This document shows positions 35,306 to 46,944 of a DNA stretch of 64,000 nucleotides, piece by piece. The translations under genes and the position numbers were made by a program. The stretch is from Turritopsis dohrnii. Its lineage: Eukaryota; Cnidaria; Hydrozoa; Anthoathecata; Oceaniidae. The number at the start of each line of letters is the position of its first letter. The stretch's first letter is position 1. Below the pieces are notes generated by a model. That model made no database searches and was not told the origin of the DNA. It was given only the letters and a program-made list of their open reading frames with translations. The stretch is from NCBI GenBank assembly GCA_027922465.2, contig BQMF02000600.1, positions 124,001 to 188,000 of the forward strand. The letters run 5' to 3'.

Positions 35306-36685
35306 ATGTCATTTACAGAAATCGACGGAATTAATGTTGAGTTTTCCAGTTCTCAAACTCATAACAGAAAACATTCGTTTATAAGCAGCTGGGTGAAGAC
35401 TTCATATGCAGTCACCTCTTCCGTCGAGATTCATGCTCACACCAATACGCTTTCTTTGAAGCATATACCATCATCTGACCGACGTTCAAACACTTTTCTA
35501 ATGAGTACCAACTTGCAAAGTATGATTCTTGGTACAACAATATTAAGTATTCCATTTTGCGTAAAGCTAGCTGGTATTTGGGCTGTCATCTTAATCGCTG
35601 TAGTCGGATTTTTAAGTGCTTTTACAGCAAGTATTTGCGTAGAATGTCAATACCAGATGTCTTTAATGAAACCTGGCTATCGGAAACGTATCTATACATC
35701 CTTTGTGGAGATGTCCAAAGCATCTTGGTCTAAAACAGGACGATTGATAATGGAGTTGGTCATTTACTTGAGTTTAGTGAGAAACATCATTATAATCATT
35801 CTGCTGACTGATGTGTCAGTTAATATTTTCGAGTATTTTGGTTGGGAAAATTATGACAATAGATATCTGTCTGTAGTTTGGACCATAGCGTCACTACCAC
35901 TATTTTTCATCACCAAAGTATCAATTTTAGCATGGTTGAGTTTCGTTGGTTTGGTACTGTATATCTGTGGATTGATCTCAATGCTTGTGGTGTTCTGCTC
36001 TGAAAATCAAGCATGGGACATGAGCAATATTTCCTTTGATTTTAACTTGCAAAATATCGGTGTAGCTACTGGCATTATCGTAAACTCTTTTGCAGTGCAC
36101 ATGAATTTACCATCTTTAGAAGGTAGCATGAGACAGCCAGAGTTGTACGGAAAAGCAACTTGGTTTGCATTCTTTTTGAACACGATTGCTAAAGTGGGAT
36201 TTGCATGTTGCGGTTATATGACATATATGGAAGAAACGAATCAAGAAATTCCTGCCAATATCCAATCCCACAATCCACTGCCTGTCATCCTTCGCCTTAC
36301 CATCTTATTTTTCTCCTTTTTCACTTTGCCATTGCAAAGCTTTGTTGTCTTTGAATTGGTTGACAGGACATTCCAAAAGCATTTCCATGTGTTAAAGAAC
36401 CACAGGCTATTATGGCTTTTTTTATCACGTGCTTTGGTGATGGTTTCCTGTTTATTCGTAGCAGTGCTTTTACCACAGTTTGGGATATTCGTCAGTTTTG
36501 TGGGGAGTGTGCGTGGAAGTATGATTGTATTCATTCTACCTGCTGGCTTTTACATCTCGTTAAAAACACATCAAGCACACACCTGGAAGAAATTCTTATG
36601 TTATGTAATTATCGTTTTCGGCATCACCACAGCGTCGATTGGAACATACTCATCTGTGATGGCGATGATTTATGGGCTTGGGTGA
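35306..36685 (+). CDS. SLC32A1-like: SLC32/VIAAT-like vesicular amino-acid transporter, intronless
   Basis: 459 residues from the first ATG (35306); a longer frame begins only with a non-ATG codon. After a hydrophilic N-terminus of about 65 residues, some ten to eleven hydrophobic helices follow in the AAAP transporter pattern. Diagnostic blocks match the vesicular inhibitory amino-acid transporter: NLQSMILGTTILSIPFCVKLAG in TM1, and MNLPSLEGSMRQPELY where VGAT has FLPSLEGNMQQP. Family knowledge: SLC32 moves GABA or glycine into synaptic vesicles, driven by the proton gradient. In a cnidarian-like animal this would fit neurons or neurosecretory cells, but the substrate cannot be read from sequence. 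The absence of introns contrasts with its split neighbours and could reflect retroposition or lineage intron loss. No poly-A remnant or target duplication was recognised; the T-rich run after the stop is in the wrong sense. Confidence 0.87.
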   Translation: MSFTEIDGINVEFSSSQTHNRKHSFISSWVKTSYAVTSSVEIHAHTNTLSLKHIPSSDRRSNTFLMSTNLQSMILGTTILSIPFCVKLAGIWAVILIAVVGFLSAFTASICVECQYQMSLMKPGYRKRIYTSFVEMSKASWSKTGRLIMELVIYLSLVRNIIIIILLTDVSVNIFEYFGWENYDNRYLSVVWTIASLPLFFITKVSILAWLSFVGLVLYICGLISMLVVFCSENQAWDMSNISFDFNLQNIGVATGIIVNSFAVHMNLPSLEGSMRQPELYGKATWFAFFLNTIAKVGFACCGYMTYMEETNQEIPANIQSHNPLPVILRLTILFFSFFTLPLQSFVVFELVDRTFQKHFHVLKNHRLLWLFLSRALVMVSCLFVAVLLPQFGIFVSFVGSVRGSMIVFILPAGFYISLKTHQAHTWKKFLCYVIIVFGITTASIGTYSSVMAMIYGLG

Positions 36686-36689
36686 TTGA

Positions 36690-37230
36690 ACGACAAAGAA
36701 AGAATATTGAAAAAAATTTTTTTTTTTTGTTTTAATGAAAATTCCTGTTGATCAGTGGAATTAGTTGACAGTATTTCATAAGTTCTGATGCATGAACCTT
36801 CTGAAAGTTTGTTGGGTGGTTTATAGTTAATTTTTCTATTTTGTACAAAATAACATTTGTATTTCTGCAACATTTTACGCATTACTTTTGACAATTAACA
36901 TATTTTGTTCAAGATTTTACATATGTTTTGGGGATTCTATGTTTTTCTCGAAAATCTATATATTTTCCCGGGAAATAAATTGCATCTGAGACCGGGTCAT
37001 TGCCCAAAAATTCATTGAAAAAAAAGTTACTCTGAGTTTTGAGTCCTCGTGGTTTCATCCATAATAATTGGTTACTTTGTCCCCAAATTCTGTCTATCCA
37101 ATTGACCTACCACCAGAGGTGTTGTTGAAACTTGTATGAAGGCCAATATGCAGTCAGTTGATCGACAAAACATGGGTATGAAGATACATTGTTTCATCTT
37201 ATTATACTAATTCCCTTTGTGCATCCCACT
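36690..37230. other. 3' flank of the transporter gene
   Basis: A T-run of about 17 lies at 36714–36731 and an AATAAA at about 36975–36980 could serve as polyadenylation signal. Nothing else was recognised. Confidence 0.35.
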
Positions 37231-37235
37231 TTTAT

Positions 37236-38055
37236 TACGGTAGCAGCGATAGCGAATACCGTATTAAAACACCCGTGGACTCCTCCTCCTCCTCCTCCTC
37301 CTCCTCCTCCTCCTCCTACTTCGGCCGAAATGGCAATTAGTCTGCGATTTAGAGTCTGCGAGTCCCCGTTACAAACTCAATATACATTCTAATGAACAAA
37401 CGCAGCCTTTTGAATTTTCGAAGGTTTTAAATCACATGCATTTAATTAAAATACGTTTTCTTTGATATTTTATCACTTAATTGATGAAGGAATGGATATT
37501 AATCAAATAGGTCTACATAAAGCTGGGACTTTTAGTTACTTATGGTACTGAATCAATGTACTTTGGCACTTGAAAATAGATATGTTTTTCGTGTCAGTAA
37601 AGCACAGATCAGACTTTCTTGTTACATTCTACGTTTGGTAGTTATCTGTTCTGTCTTTTATCATCAAGGTTTTCAAAAATCGAGTTAAAAAAAGGCAGTT
37701 ATCTGTTCGAATTCATTTTCGGTTTCAAGAAATTATAATTCAAAACATACATTTGTTTTTCGAAGAAACGAGTTTTTTTTTTACATAAGCTCTTATAAAA
37801 AAAACGTACGTTATAAACAGCTCATGCATGTATAATTCTTTTGTCTTCTAATAAATTAAATTGCTGGTGTGTTACAATTACACCCTATTTACACGAGTTA
37901 GTAATTTTAAACATTATCGTTTATGCTTGTTTTCCACCAGTAAGATATTTCAAGAAATAACGTTTACAGAACTTTAAAGAACTTTAAGTAAAATTTTGAA
38001 AGCATTCTTGTGGCAAGTACTTTTGCTGCTACCGTTTTGCGCCATCTGGCTCTTG
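37236..38055. mobile_element. ~820-bp non-coding element, uninterrupted copy
   Basis: The left end TACGGTAGCAGCGATAGCG is followed by AATACCGTATTAAAACACCC, a (TCC)n microsatellite and CGGCCGAAATGGCAATTAGT. The right end is GCTGCTACCGTTTTGCGCC…GGCTCTTG, so ACGGTAGCAGC is inverted near both termini. The same order of blocks is found, split by three insertions, at 48956–57064. Target duplications of this copy were not found. It has no coding capacity. Confidence 0.85.
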
Positions 38056-38322
38056 TTGGTCAGCGCCGCAGGTAGCTGATCTTTCATTTCCCCGTGTCTG
38101 TCAGTCAGTCAGTCAGTCAGTCCCGTTTGTTATGTTGCAGGTCTTACTTAGGCTGATACCTTGCAGGCTACCAGAACTTAGGCTATATTGGTCCGTGGTT
38201 CAGTTATAAAACGCTCATGATTGAGTAGTTAAATAATTTTTTTCATGGTAAGTGCGGCGTAAAAATTGCACCGCGAACTTGCCAGAAGAAAGATTCAGCG
38301 TGTAAGCCACTTTATTTGCCAA

Positions 38323-39119
38323 AGTTTGCGTATTGACTAAAACAAGGACCCAGCTGGAACCATCAGGAACCGGCTGGAACCACCAGGAACCACCAGGAAC
38401 CGGCAGTAAATAATTCAGGAACCAGCTGGAACCAACAGAGAATCATTGCTAAACAGTGGTTTCACGCACTCAAATATTTGAATTTCCGTAGTGACCAAAA
38501 CAGGGACCCATAGGCCAGAATTGTCAGTGACCAAACTGAATCAATTTTAAATGAAATACTGTAGCACAGGGATGGGTGGGATACATAAGAATACTTGGAA
38601 TGTGTGGGATATGTACCATTAAAAATAGTTACAAAAACAATACAAAAGTGGTTTAGTTAAAAATTTAGTTAAAAATAGTATCCTCAGATAACGGCTTTGG
38701 AACGGCTTCATCTGAATCTGAACTATACATATTTGAAATAATAAAGAAGATCGAAGAATCGATGGACACCACTGCTCAGTACAGTGGTGGGCTTACGAAG
38801 AGGCTTTTTCCATGCGGTCTCGCTTCACATGCTGTTTTCGTTTAAAAGCCTGGTCGTTTGCCAAGTCGAACTAATTTCCATACATCCAAAGTATCACAAC
38901 AAATTCTGATCGCGAGCGGGGATCGCGAACACGATACGTTGTACGAGAATGACCACGTCTTTTTTTAAAATATTTTGTAACTCCGCTGGTTCCAGCTGGT
39001 TCCTGAATTATTTACTGCCGGTTCCTGGTGGTTCCAGCTGGTTCTCTGCTGGTTCCTGGTGGTTCCAGCCGGTTCCTGATGGTTCCAGCTGGGTCCTTGT
39101 TTTAGTCATTACGCAAATT
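38323..39119. repeat. Foldback element with GGAACC-rich inverted arms
   Basis: The left arm (38323–38431) starts TTTGCGTATTGACTAAAACA and runs through repeated AGCTGGAACCA / CAGGAACCGG units. The right arm (38983–39119) is its inverted, slightly longer copy, ending TTAGTCATTACGCAAA. Within each arm the 10–11-bp GGAACCA unit is itself reiterated. The 550-bp spacer is non-coding. A short CAGT run lies outside at 38101–38122. Confidence 0.85.
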
Positions 39120-40186
39120 TTGATAATGAATTCATGAGTGCGTCCAGCCATACGTTTTATATATATGCTACCAAGATGGCAAAGTAATTCTCATAGTTTC
39201 GACTGTGTATTTTGAGTGACCCTAGGTTATATGCTGATTTTTTCGGAGTTTTTTGTGGTGTGTGTTTATTAATATTGGTTGTGAGGTTAAACGACCTAAA
39301 TGGACATGATAGCTCGGCTGCTTCCAAGGGTCCATATTCTCTTGGATATACATGTTTTCATTTGTTATCTTGTCTCGTTTTTATTATTATTCATATTTTT
39401 TATGTTCTGCCTGAACTAAAAATCAAAGAAAAATTGATTGATAGGGTCAAATGTGCATTAAAATGACTTTCATTTTATTGTTTTTTTGTTGAAAAGTTTG
39501 TGGTAAAAAAAATAATGGGATTCAACACAAACCAACTATGCATATTATTTGAGAATCAATTTCTATTCCAATTAAATCATCTTTAGCGGTTAAAGGTAGT
39601 GTCCGCTAAAAAATTAAAATTTTATATTGTTGAAATATATTTTCACTGATTATGAATTTGTAGATCAAATTTTTTCAAAAGACTTTATGACCATGATAAT
39701 GTTCGTTTTATAATTCTCCTTCGGCACACGATCGTCTTCTTCGATCGCCATGTTGTAAACATGCTTTCAAATTCAAAACGAGATTAATCTAATATGTCCA
39801 TTGTGACGTAGAGACTTGGTTAGAAAAAAATCTGTATGGAAATATTTTATCAAAGCAAAAGAAAGAGAAAAAGCAATAGAGAAAAAGTAGAACACTTTTC
39901 ATCTGTACCCCCCGTTTACTTTTTTTAAAAGATTAAATGAACTATTCATGTGTGTACGTGTTGAAAAATTAAGCCGATAAGAGCCGTTTTTCACCAACCT
40001 GAAATCATGAAGAAGAGTAATGATAAATTTTTATGATAAATAAATGCAACATCGTTCAACCTGGGCTTTTCCACTTCTCTTGCAAAACATTTTGTTTAGG
40101 TTCTCGTAACTAGTTGAGAATAGTCAAAACCATTTTCATTCATTCATTCCATGATTTTTTCTTTTGCGAAATTATTTTTGTTCATG

Positions 40187-40411
40187 ATGTCTTAGTGTGC
40201 TGCATACGGATGTAAGAACAACAGCAAAACCAATCTTGACAAAAGTTTCTTCTCTCTTCCTAATGATCACACTGTTTGAGAAGCTTGGATCAAAGCAATA
40301 AATCGCACAGCTCTCCAAAAAAGATCTTCTTGTGCTCAGATCATTTTGAAGAGAGTGATTTTGATAGGAGTTGGCAAATGCAAAGGGAAACGGCAGTCGC
40401 GTAAAACGGCG
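40187..40411 (+). pseudogene. Decayed THAP zinc-finger exon
   Basis: The reading CAAYGCKNNSKTN…FFSLPND…EAWIKAINR…LCSDHFEESDFD shows the C-x4-C … C-x2-H zinc pattern and the DHFxxxDF core of THAP domains, which bind DNA in P, Kolobok and ISL2EU transposases. It is broken by an early TAG after the Met, by a TGA and by one frameshift. It is the only trace of the transposase in this Kolobok-type element. Confidence 0.75.
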
Positions 40412-40716
40412 CTTAAAAAAAGAGGCTATATACCAACGAAATTTACGCATAAGGAAATGCCAAGTCAACGATCATTGTCGAATGTTACAGCTATGAAGAA
40501 AAAAAGAGAAGATGTAAAAAATTGATTTCAATCTTAAATCATTGTCTAGCGTGTTTAAACCACTTCTATGGCATTTTGTTTGACTTTTGCTTGACAATTA
40601 CACCCGATGAAAGACCGTCACGTGACGAAATCATTGATGAATCATTACGATATAAACGAATCAAATTGTAAATAGTTCTATTTTTGTATTTCACAATTTT
40701 CTTAAAATTTTTACTA

Positions 40717-41477
40717 TTACGTGTTATTCCATATAAAAGTCACTTCAGAGACATCGACGTCATCACAATAACCGGTATACAAGCCATTGTCACTCGGAAA
40801 CTCTTCTCGAATTCGTGAGACAACACATGATGGTATCACTCTTCTCACTCCCTTCCCTAAGCGTGCGTGAATGAACCAACAAAACTGCCGATATGCTGCA
40901 TAACGGTAGGATCTAAAACCGGGAGAAGATTTTAAATAAAATGAAAATGTTTACTTTCACTTCGTATTTATGTGATTATGCAATGCACATACTTGTTAGT
41001 AACTTCATTTCTTTTCGCCAGCTTCTCTGCTTTCTCTATCATGCAATGCTACTAAAGCTGTCCAAAGACAACTTTTCAAAAGCATGACGGAGTTGAAGTC
41101 TTCGTGATCGATAACACAATTCTTGTCTATTTATTGAAATATAAATTATTATCATTAATAACAATAAAAACAATTATTAAAAAATTATTATCATCACGTT
41201 TCTTATTTTCATTAATTCTGGATATATACGTACCTTGTAAATGGACGTATTTTATCTCGTAGATTTCATGGCAACACGTGCACTCCTTGTCTGTTGCCAT
41301 TGTCTTACAATTCCCGCAAAGACACCAATTTTCTCGGGCTTGAGAAGAGCGCCCTAACGTGAAATCACCAGATTCCTCTTCATAATCGTCATATAATGGC
41401 TCACTTATCGATGGCGGTGATTTTTCAGGCTCGTATTGAAAACCTATCCATTCCCATGATTTATTCGCAGAAGACAT
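40717..41477 (-). pseudogene. P2X7 receptor C-terminal-domain-like gene inside the Kolobok-type element
   Basis: Minus-strand exons are 41477–41234 (ends CAAG|GTACGT), 41126–about 40993 (starts in matching phase after AATAG) and 40912–40717. The protein has a Ser/Glu-rich start and then WCLCGNCKTM…ECTCCHE, the Cys-rich hallmark of the P2X7 intracellular domain (zinc/guanine-nucleotide-binding ballast). HEDFNSVMLL and AAYRQFCWFIHARLGKG…VIPSCVVSRIREEFP are its later conserved blocks. No P2X channel part is present. Exon 2 has an in-frame TGA at 41007–41005 and its join to exon 3 is out of phase, so this copy is probably dead. It could be transposon cargo or an accessory protein of the element. 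Confidence 0.75.
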
Positions 41478-41869
41478 TATTTAATAAATTGAAAAAATAG
41501 GTCACGGTTAGCTTTCTATTCTTAAGATAGTTTTTTATAAAAGCGAAATTTTTTTAACGCAAAATTGCGATGAAACAAACGAAGAAAGTCAGGGGGATAT
41601 CTATGTGTTTTCACCAAGTTTAAATTTTCTAACCAAGTCTCTACGTCATACGCATAATTCTGCATATTAATTAGTTTACCCAGTCTTTTTTGCGCTACAG
41701 ATGTTCAACAAGATGAACGTTGTGTTTTGTAAAAAGCTTTTTAAAAAACTGTGTTATAGACAACATAAAGAAAATTAAAAAATTTTTAAATATATTTTCG
41801 ATGATAACTTGTTAGAATCTTTAATTCTTGAAATTTTGATTTTTTAGCGGACACTACCTTTAAAACTGT

Positions 41870-43190
41870 TCAGAAATATCTAACAAAAAAGTCAAGTAAT
41901 ATTATATATTTATATATATACATTATGAATATTACCTTAAAGAAAGAAATTGTGCGTGTGTCCACAATTTTTATCACAATTATCATTCTAGCATACCGGT
42001 ATTCGTTTCGTATACTTTTTTTCTGATTTAAAGGCCCTACTTTTTTTCTTTTTTCTTTTTTTTTAATGCAGGACTCATATTGATAACAGCATTTATTTGT
42101 TGAAGTGACAAACCTGTAAATAAATATTCGTTTAATAAATAAAAAAAAAAAAGTTTACCGAAGAAGTATTTGCGGATTTAATTTTGCAGATTAGGGGTCC
42201 AAAAATTGGCTTAATTTACGGAATTAATTGTTGCGGATGAGTGATTTTTTTATAATATGAATTTGCAGAATTTATTTTTGCGGATATCAGAAATTGGAGC
42301 AACAAAAAGGTTCAACAGGGTACAACAGGGTATCAGATTAAAAAAAATTAGTTTCATGATACAACTGTTGCTCTTCTAATACATACGAAAAAGCGTACTC
42401 TCATGCTCCTTTACCACTTTTTCCATGTCAATTCAAGACTTATATACAAACAAAATGATAAGAAAAATGACTTTTTATGCAAATTACTTTGCGGAATACA
42501 TTTCTGTAGATATATATTTATATCGTTGAAACGTTGGAATATAATACCACGACAACTGTTTGTAACCTGCAAATATTTTCGGCAGTTTGAACTGCCTCTT
42601 CAGGCGTTACAAAAAAATGTAAGAAGTGAACGTGTTACATGTGTTTATATATGTTGTGTTATATATTTATATCTATATACATATTTCTTCCACAAACAAG
42701 GTATATACTCTACTTTGACTTTCTTGAGTTTTCATTGTCTTTATGGGTCCTCTAGAATACCAATGAACAGATAAAACAGTTTGAAATGTATAATAATGTT
42801 TTATTTCCTGCTAAAAGTACATGCACATGCTCACAGGAAAATGACTTGATCAACAGTATTCTATGATGAAACTTATTTATACATAACAATCTTCAAGTAA
42901 AGAATGCTTGCGTTTAAACATTACGTCACTTGGTAAGGCATCTATAAAAGAATAATTTGTCGTAATATAAAAGCAGAAAGAATATATCATTCTATTTATT
43001 TTCCCTCTCTGCTGCTGAATAAAACTTTATATATATATAATTCTGATGATCACAATAACCTGTATATATATTGTAAAAAAAAATATACTTTACTACTTTA
43101 GAGGTAGTAATTTTATAGATGATGGCATTTTATTGCTATTGGAGAGAACAATCATTTGAAGATAATTGATAACTGTTAGTTAGTTTGGAG
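41870..43190. other. AT-rich intergenic with repeat traces
   Basis: About 42160–42300 repeats TTGCGGATTTA-like blocks. About 42530–42610, read on the minus strand, resembles the 3' region of Penelope-like elements (AGGCAGTTCAAACTGCCGAAAATATT). No gene is supported. Confidence 0.35.
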
Positions 43191-43191
43191 T

Positions 43192-43690
43192 TTGAAAGAG
43201 CAAAATTTGAATCCGTTATTTGATTGGTCGATCGTGAAACGTGTCAAGTCATACTCAAACTTAACCAAATCGTGTCCCTTGTGCTTGCAGGAAAAACTGG
43301 AAATACTTAGTTACCCTAATAAAACTGAACTGCTAAACAAAAGAACTGAATTGATTTCAAAATGCCGCCACATGAACAAGTATATACTCGCGAATTATAA
43401 ATCAAAAGACTGAATAGATTATTCCTAACGTCCCCTGAGGTCGTGTGCATACGTTCAATATCTTTGTTTTTATTTATATCAATAATTATGCGTGTCAAAA
43501 GATCTGATTACGCATTTTTTCTGTAAATTTTTCAAGTGATTATTTTGTACAGCTGATGATTGTGTAAAGACATGAAACTCAGAGTTCTGTAAAAAGCCGA
43601 GTTTTTCCTGTTCACTTATGAAGATAATTGATATAATACTGAAATTTCTGCAGATGACCTTAATAAAAAGTGTTTGAATTCAAACGTGTT
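43192..43690 (+). pseudogene. C-terminal fragment of a GIY-YIG retroelement (Penelope-like)
   Basis: The frame reads FDWSIVKRVKSYSNLTKSC, PLCLQEKLEIL and LLNKRTELISKCRHMNKYIL. This is a characteristic ending of the GIY-YIG nuclease region in cnidarian Penelope-like proteins. There is no upstream RT. A probable 3' UTR with AATAAAAAG follows, to about 43680. Assignment rests on recalled family patterns, so it is moderate. Confidence 0.55.
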
Positions 43691-43699
43691 TTAATAACA

Positions 43700-44720
43700 T
43701 TTCCTGCTACTTAGGTGCCCTTTCACAGTCATATGCTTTGTTAGTTTGTATGATTATCGTACAATGAGAATACACTAGATTATTTTATATAACCAAATTT
43801 ATGAAAGCTATTTATGTCCTACTCAGTCTACCAAGATTTTCAAGGTGTTCAATACACTCACATCAACACAATGATTTTGCTTGGATTGTTTATATTACTA
43901 AGATCTGATCCTAGCACTTTTTGTAAAAAAATTGTCAATGGTTTCTGATTATGTTATAATGCATGGTAATCAGGACATTTATACGTGCATTTCACGAGCA
44001 TTAGCAAAGTTGATCTTCGAAATGTGTACCTGAAAATTTGATACAACTTTTGGATTTGAACTTTATGATGACAAATACTAGACTGCTTGAAATTGTACAT
44101 GTTTGGAATAGTGTTTATTTCTGCCTTTGGTTAACGTTACTGATTTTTCATTTCCCCTGTAGGTGTTAAGTGAGTCAGTCAGTGTGTGTAATTAGTTCGC
44201 AGTTATTTGCACCCTCTTTAACGCCTTATTTTGTTATCTGTAACTTTTTCGGTTCAAAATCAGAAACTTTGATTCCTAGCATTAATTCTCGAAGGATAAG
44301 CATTCATAATTATAGGTAATATAGGTGGCCCTCACCTCCGTTTAGTTTTGACTATTGTGAGGGTCTCCTAGCCATACATAGTGTATTTTTTTGTATAAAA
44401 ATGTTTACTGTTTACTGGCAAAATAAATATATAAATGAATAGTAATCTAAAGAATATTGCAATTGCTTTTAATTTCTTGGTCTTTGCGCTGACCTTAAGG
44501 CCTAAGGGCCTCTTGTTTTATTTTATTTTACGGCCAAAATCCTCTTAATCGTGGTCATATAGCGGCAGTTAGACCATTGCAGAGGCTATTGCAATGCTTA
44601 TTTTTGATGGTTTGTTTTGACACATGATTAATTTTTTTTTTAACAATAATAATCAAATATTTCTTCATTCAAACTAAATATAAAAACAAAGTGATTAAAT
44701 ATTTCGACAATAATAAAAAA
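43700..44720. other. Intergenic, nothing recognised
   Basis: No coding frame or clear repeat on either strand. Confidence 0.4.
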
Positions 44721-44727
44721 ATTTCGG

Positions 44728-44976
44728 TTATCGATTGTAGGCCAGTTTTTCAAAAATATTTATTTCATCAATTCTTATTTTGGTTTTCACTGGCGTTCGT
44801 ATACCACGAATACAGGTGATTGCCGACTTTGTCAAAGCAAAAGAGATCTTTGTACTAAGCCAGTTTATCGTTAGATTGTAACTTTCATTTTTCTTCCCGG
44901 AAAGTAGCATCGTCAGTGCTCGAAAGAAATGTTGTACTTCAGTTCCCACTCCACCGACACATGATTGCCGTTTCAC
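44728..44976 (-). pseudogene. C-terminal retroelement-like fragment
   Basis: The minus frame includes GTEVQHFFRALTMLLSGKKNESYN, INWLSTKISFALTKSAITCIRGIRT. Comparable WIRxKISFSL…CIRGxR endings recur at the ends of polymerase/integrase-region ORFs of animal retroelements. It is isolated and short, probably a relic. The exact element class is unclear. Confidence 0.45.
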
Positions 44977-45551
44977 CTTTTTTATTGGTTGCCGAAATTG
45001 AGCAAAACTATGGCGACGACGTTCGTTGGAAAAGTAAACGAACTAATGTTTTTATTTATTGCGGTTACGCTTCAGAAATAAGAAGTATAGTATAAGTATA
45101 TTGCGATTGTCTATACTTATTATTTACAGAATTTTATTGTCTATAGAATCAATATCAATAGTTATCAGTCAAGCTGATCAGTTTATCAAGTTTAAAGTTT
45201 TGAAAGCGAAAGAATTACGTAACGAGGTAATTATTATTTTGAAGATGGCAAACTCCACGAAGACTACTTATTGTCTGTATTCTGTCTCCATTTATTCAGG
45301 TTCATTTGTACTGGAGAGATAGTAGAAAGACTGAAAGTAGAAAGAAAGGTTTGTCACTTTAAAACTTAGATACACAACCGTAATTCCGTTACGTGTTACA
45401 TGTCAATTGTTTTTCACTTTCTCCTAGGGTGTTTAGTTATTTTGTAGAAAGAATGGTTTGTTTTCGCTTCCACCAGGATTTGCTCTGTGCATTCTTTACT
45501 GGTGGTATTATACGTCTTTCTTCTATCTATTATTGTTAGTGTTTCTGTGCT

Positions 45552-46940
45552 GTGCTGTTTAATATAAGAGGCACTAATATTATTCCTGACTACAAAGCAG
45601 TTTTTAGGAATGGTCAGTTTGTTTTGCAACCACCTGATCAGCAGCAAATGCGCTCACTTATTCAGCGTAGGCATGCAAATGAGGATCTAGCTGAAACAAG
45701 GCGCCAACAGCTTCAGACGAATAACATCCAACCATCATCAGAAAATGATAGACTTCGAATTCAATACTAATTAATACTCAAAGGAGTGTTGAACATCGTC
45801 AAGCTGAACAGCCATGCGAAAGACTAGCCAGGCAGAATGAGAATGCATATCGCATGAGGGCTAGGCGTGCTGTTCAGCGGAATGCATTGTATCGTGCTGC
45901 TCGACAAGACCAATTACCTGAGCTGCATTATCTTGGTGCCATGGACAAAGTCTGTCAGTTTTGTGGTGCAAAGACGAAACTAATTTTAAGTGTTGTCAGA
46001 ATGGTAAAGTTCATTTAAATAACATTTATTATCCTAATGACAAAGATCTTTTAGTAGGTGATAACAATAATAATAATAAAACAATAAAGAAAATATTCGA
46101 AAGTTCAACAGTTCGGTTGCTTTTGCTTCTATGGGTGCGAAATTGGCTGTACTGCCAGGTCGTGGTCTACCAGTTATACGTATAGATGGCCAGGTATGTC
46201 ACCGAACAGGTAATTTACACCCACTGCCGGGTGTTCCTCCATTGTATGGTCAACTATATATTTATGATGGTATGGATGCATTCAACAAGCGAATGGCAAG
46301 ACCAGAAAATCAAGGTTGCTTTCCTGAAGTCATGCAAACTTTGCAAGATATCATTTTAGGGGAGAGTCCATATGCAGCTGCTTATAAACACATGGGTGAG
46401 GTAGAGGCGGAGGAATTGCAACTCGGAAATGAACAAAATCGCCAGCCATCTGAGGTAAGTGGAAATAGAAGTTAATACTCAACAGATCATTAACTGCATT
46501 TCATAACATTCTTTTTGTTTTCCCGATAAGAATACACTTGAGAAGTGGTGGTGACCGCCGTCGTTGCAATCTACCTCATCATGACAAAGTAGCTGCTGTT
46601 TTTGTTGGTGAAGATGGTGCACCACCTTTGGCTAGGGACATTGTTGTTTATCCTCAAGACAGACCATTGCAGGACTTACCAGTGCTTTCACCTAATCTGG
46701 ATCCAATGGTTTATCCTATATTTTTCCCAAGAGGAAAGTTAGGTTGCAGTTCCGACATCCCTCATGTAGCAGAATTTGCAGTAGGTCAGCAACATCGCAC
46801 GACCATGCTGCAATGCTGTACATTTAGGTTTGCATTTACAGATGAAATTAGCCCCGTCTTAAAAGGTAAAAGATTAACTCAACAATATGCTGTGGATAGT
46901 AAGCGTAATTTTTTGTGTTTTTTTTCTTTCAGTGAATAAT
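45552..46940 (+). pseudogene. Helitron N-terminal (Helitron_like_N) remnant
   Basis: Pieces read in order across frames: an Arg/Gln-rich region; HYLGAMDKVCQFCGAKT with NFKCCQNGKVHL, the Zn-finger-like block preceding Helitron_like_N; GAKLAVLPGRGLPVIRIDGQ…HPLPGVPPLYGQLYIYD (the domain's core); and DRRRCNLPHHDKVAAVFVGEDG…PQDRPLQDLPVLSPN with YPIFFPRGK. Helitron proteins replicate by rolling circle. Here the HUH nuclease and helicase parts are missing and several stops and shifts separate the pieces, so this is a decayed 5' fragment. Confidence 0.78.
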
Positions 46941-46944
46941 ATAG

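Larger units (their letters stand above)
39594..41859. mobile_element. Kolobok-type DNA transposon (2.27 kb, TTAA duplications)
   Basis: Ends AGGTAGTGTCCGCTAAAAAA and TTTTTTAGCGGACACTACCT are inverted, each flanked by TTAA (39590–39593, 41860–41863). A second inverted pair lies inside (TGACGTAGAGACTTGGTTAG near 39804; complement near 41629). TTAA duplication together with a THAP zinc finger is the Kolobok signature. The transposase catalytic core is absent, so this copy is defective. It carries a P2X7-C-terminal-like gene in opposite orientation. Confidence 0.85.

Noticed and set aside
38949..39137. Frame rich in SSW/GG repeats
   Set aside because: Produced by the GGTTCC units of the foldback arm.
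42403..42774. 123-residue frame
   Set aside because: No recognisable domain; its first part overlaps minus-strand Penelope-like sequence.
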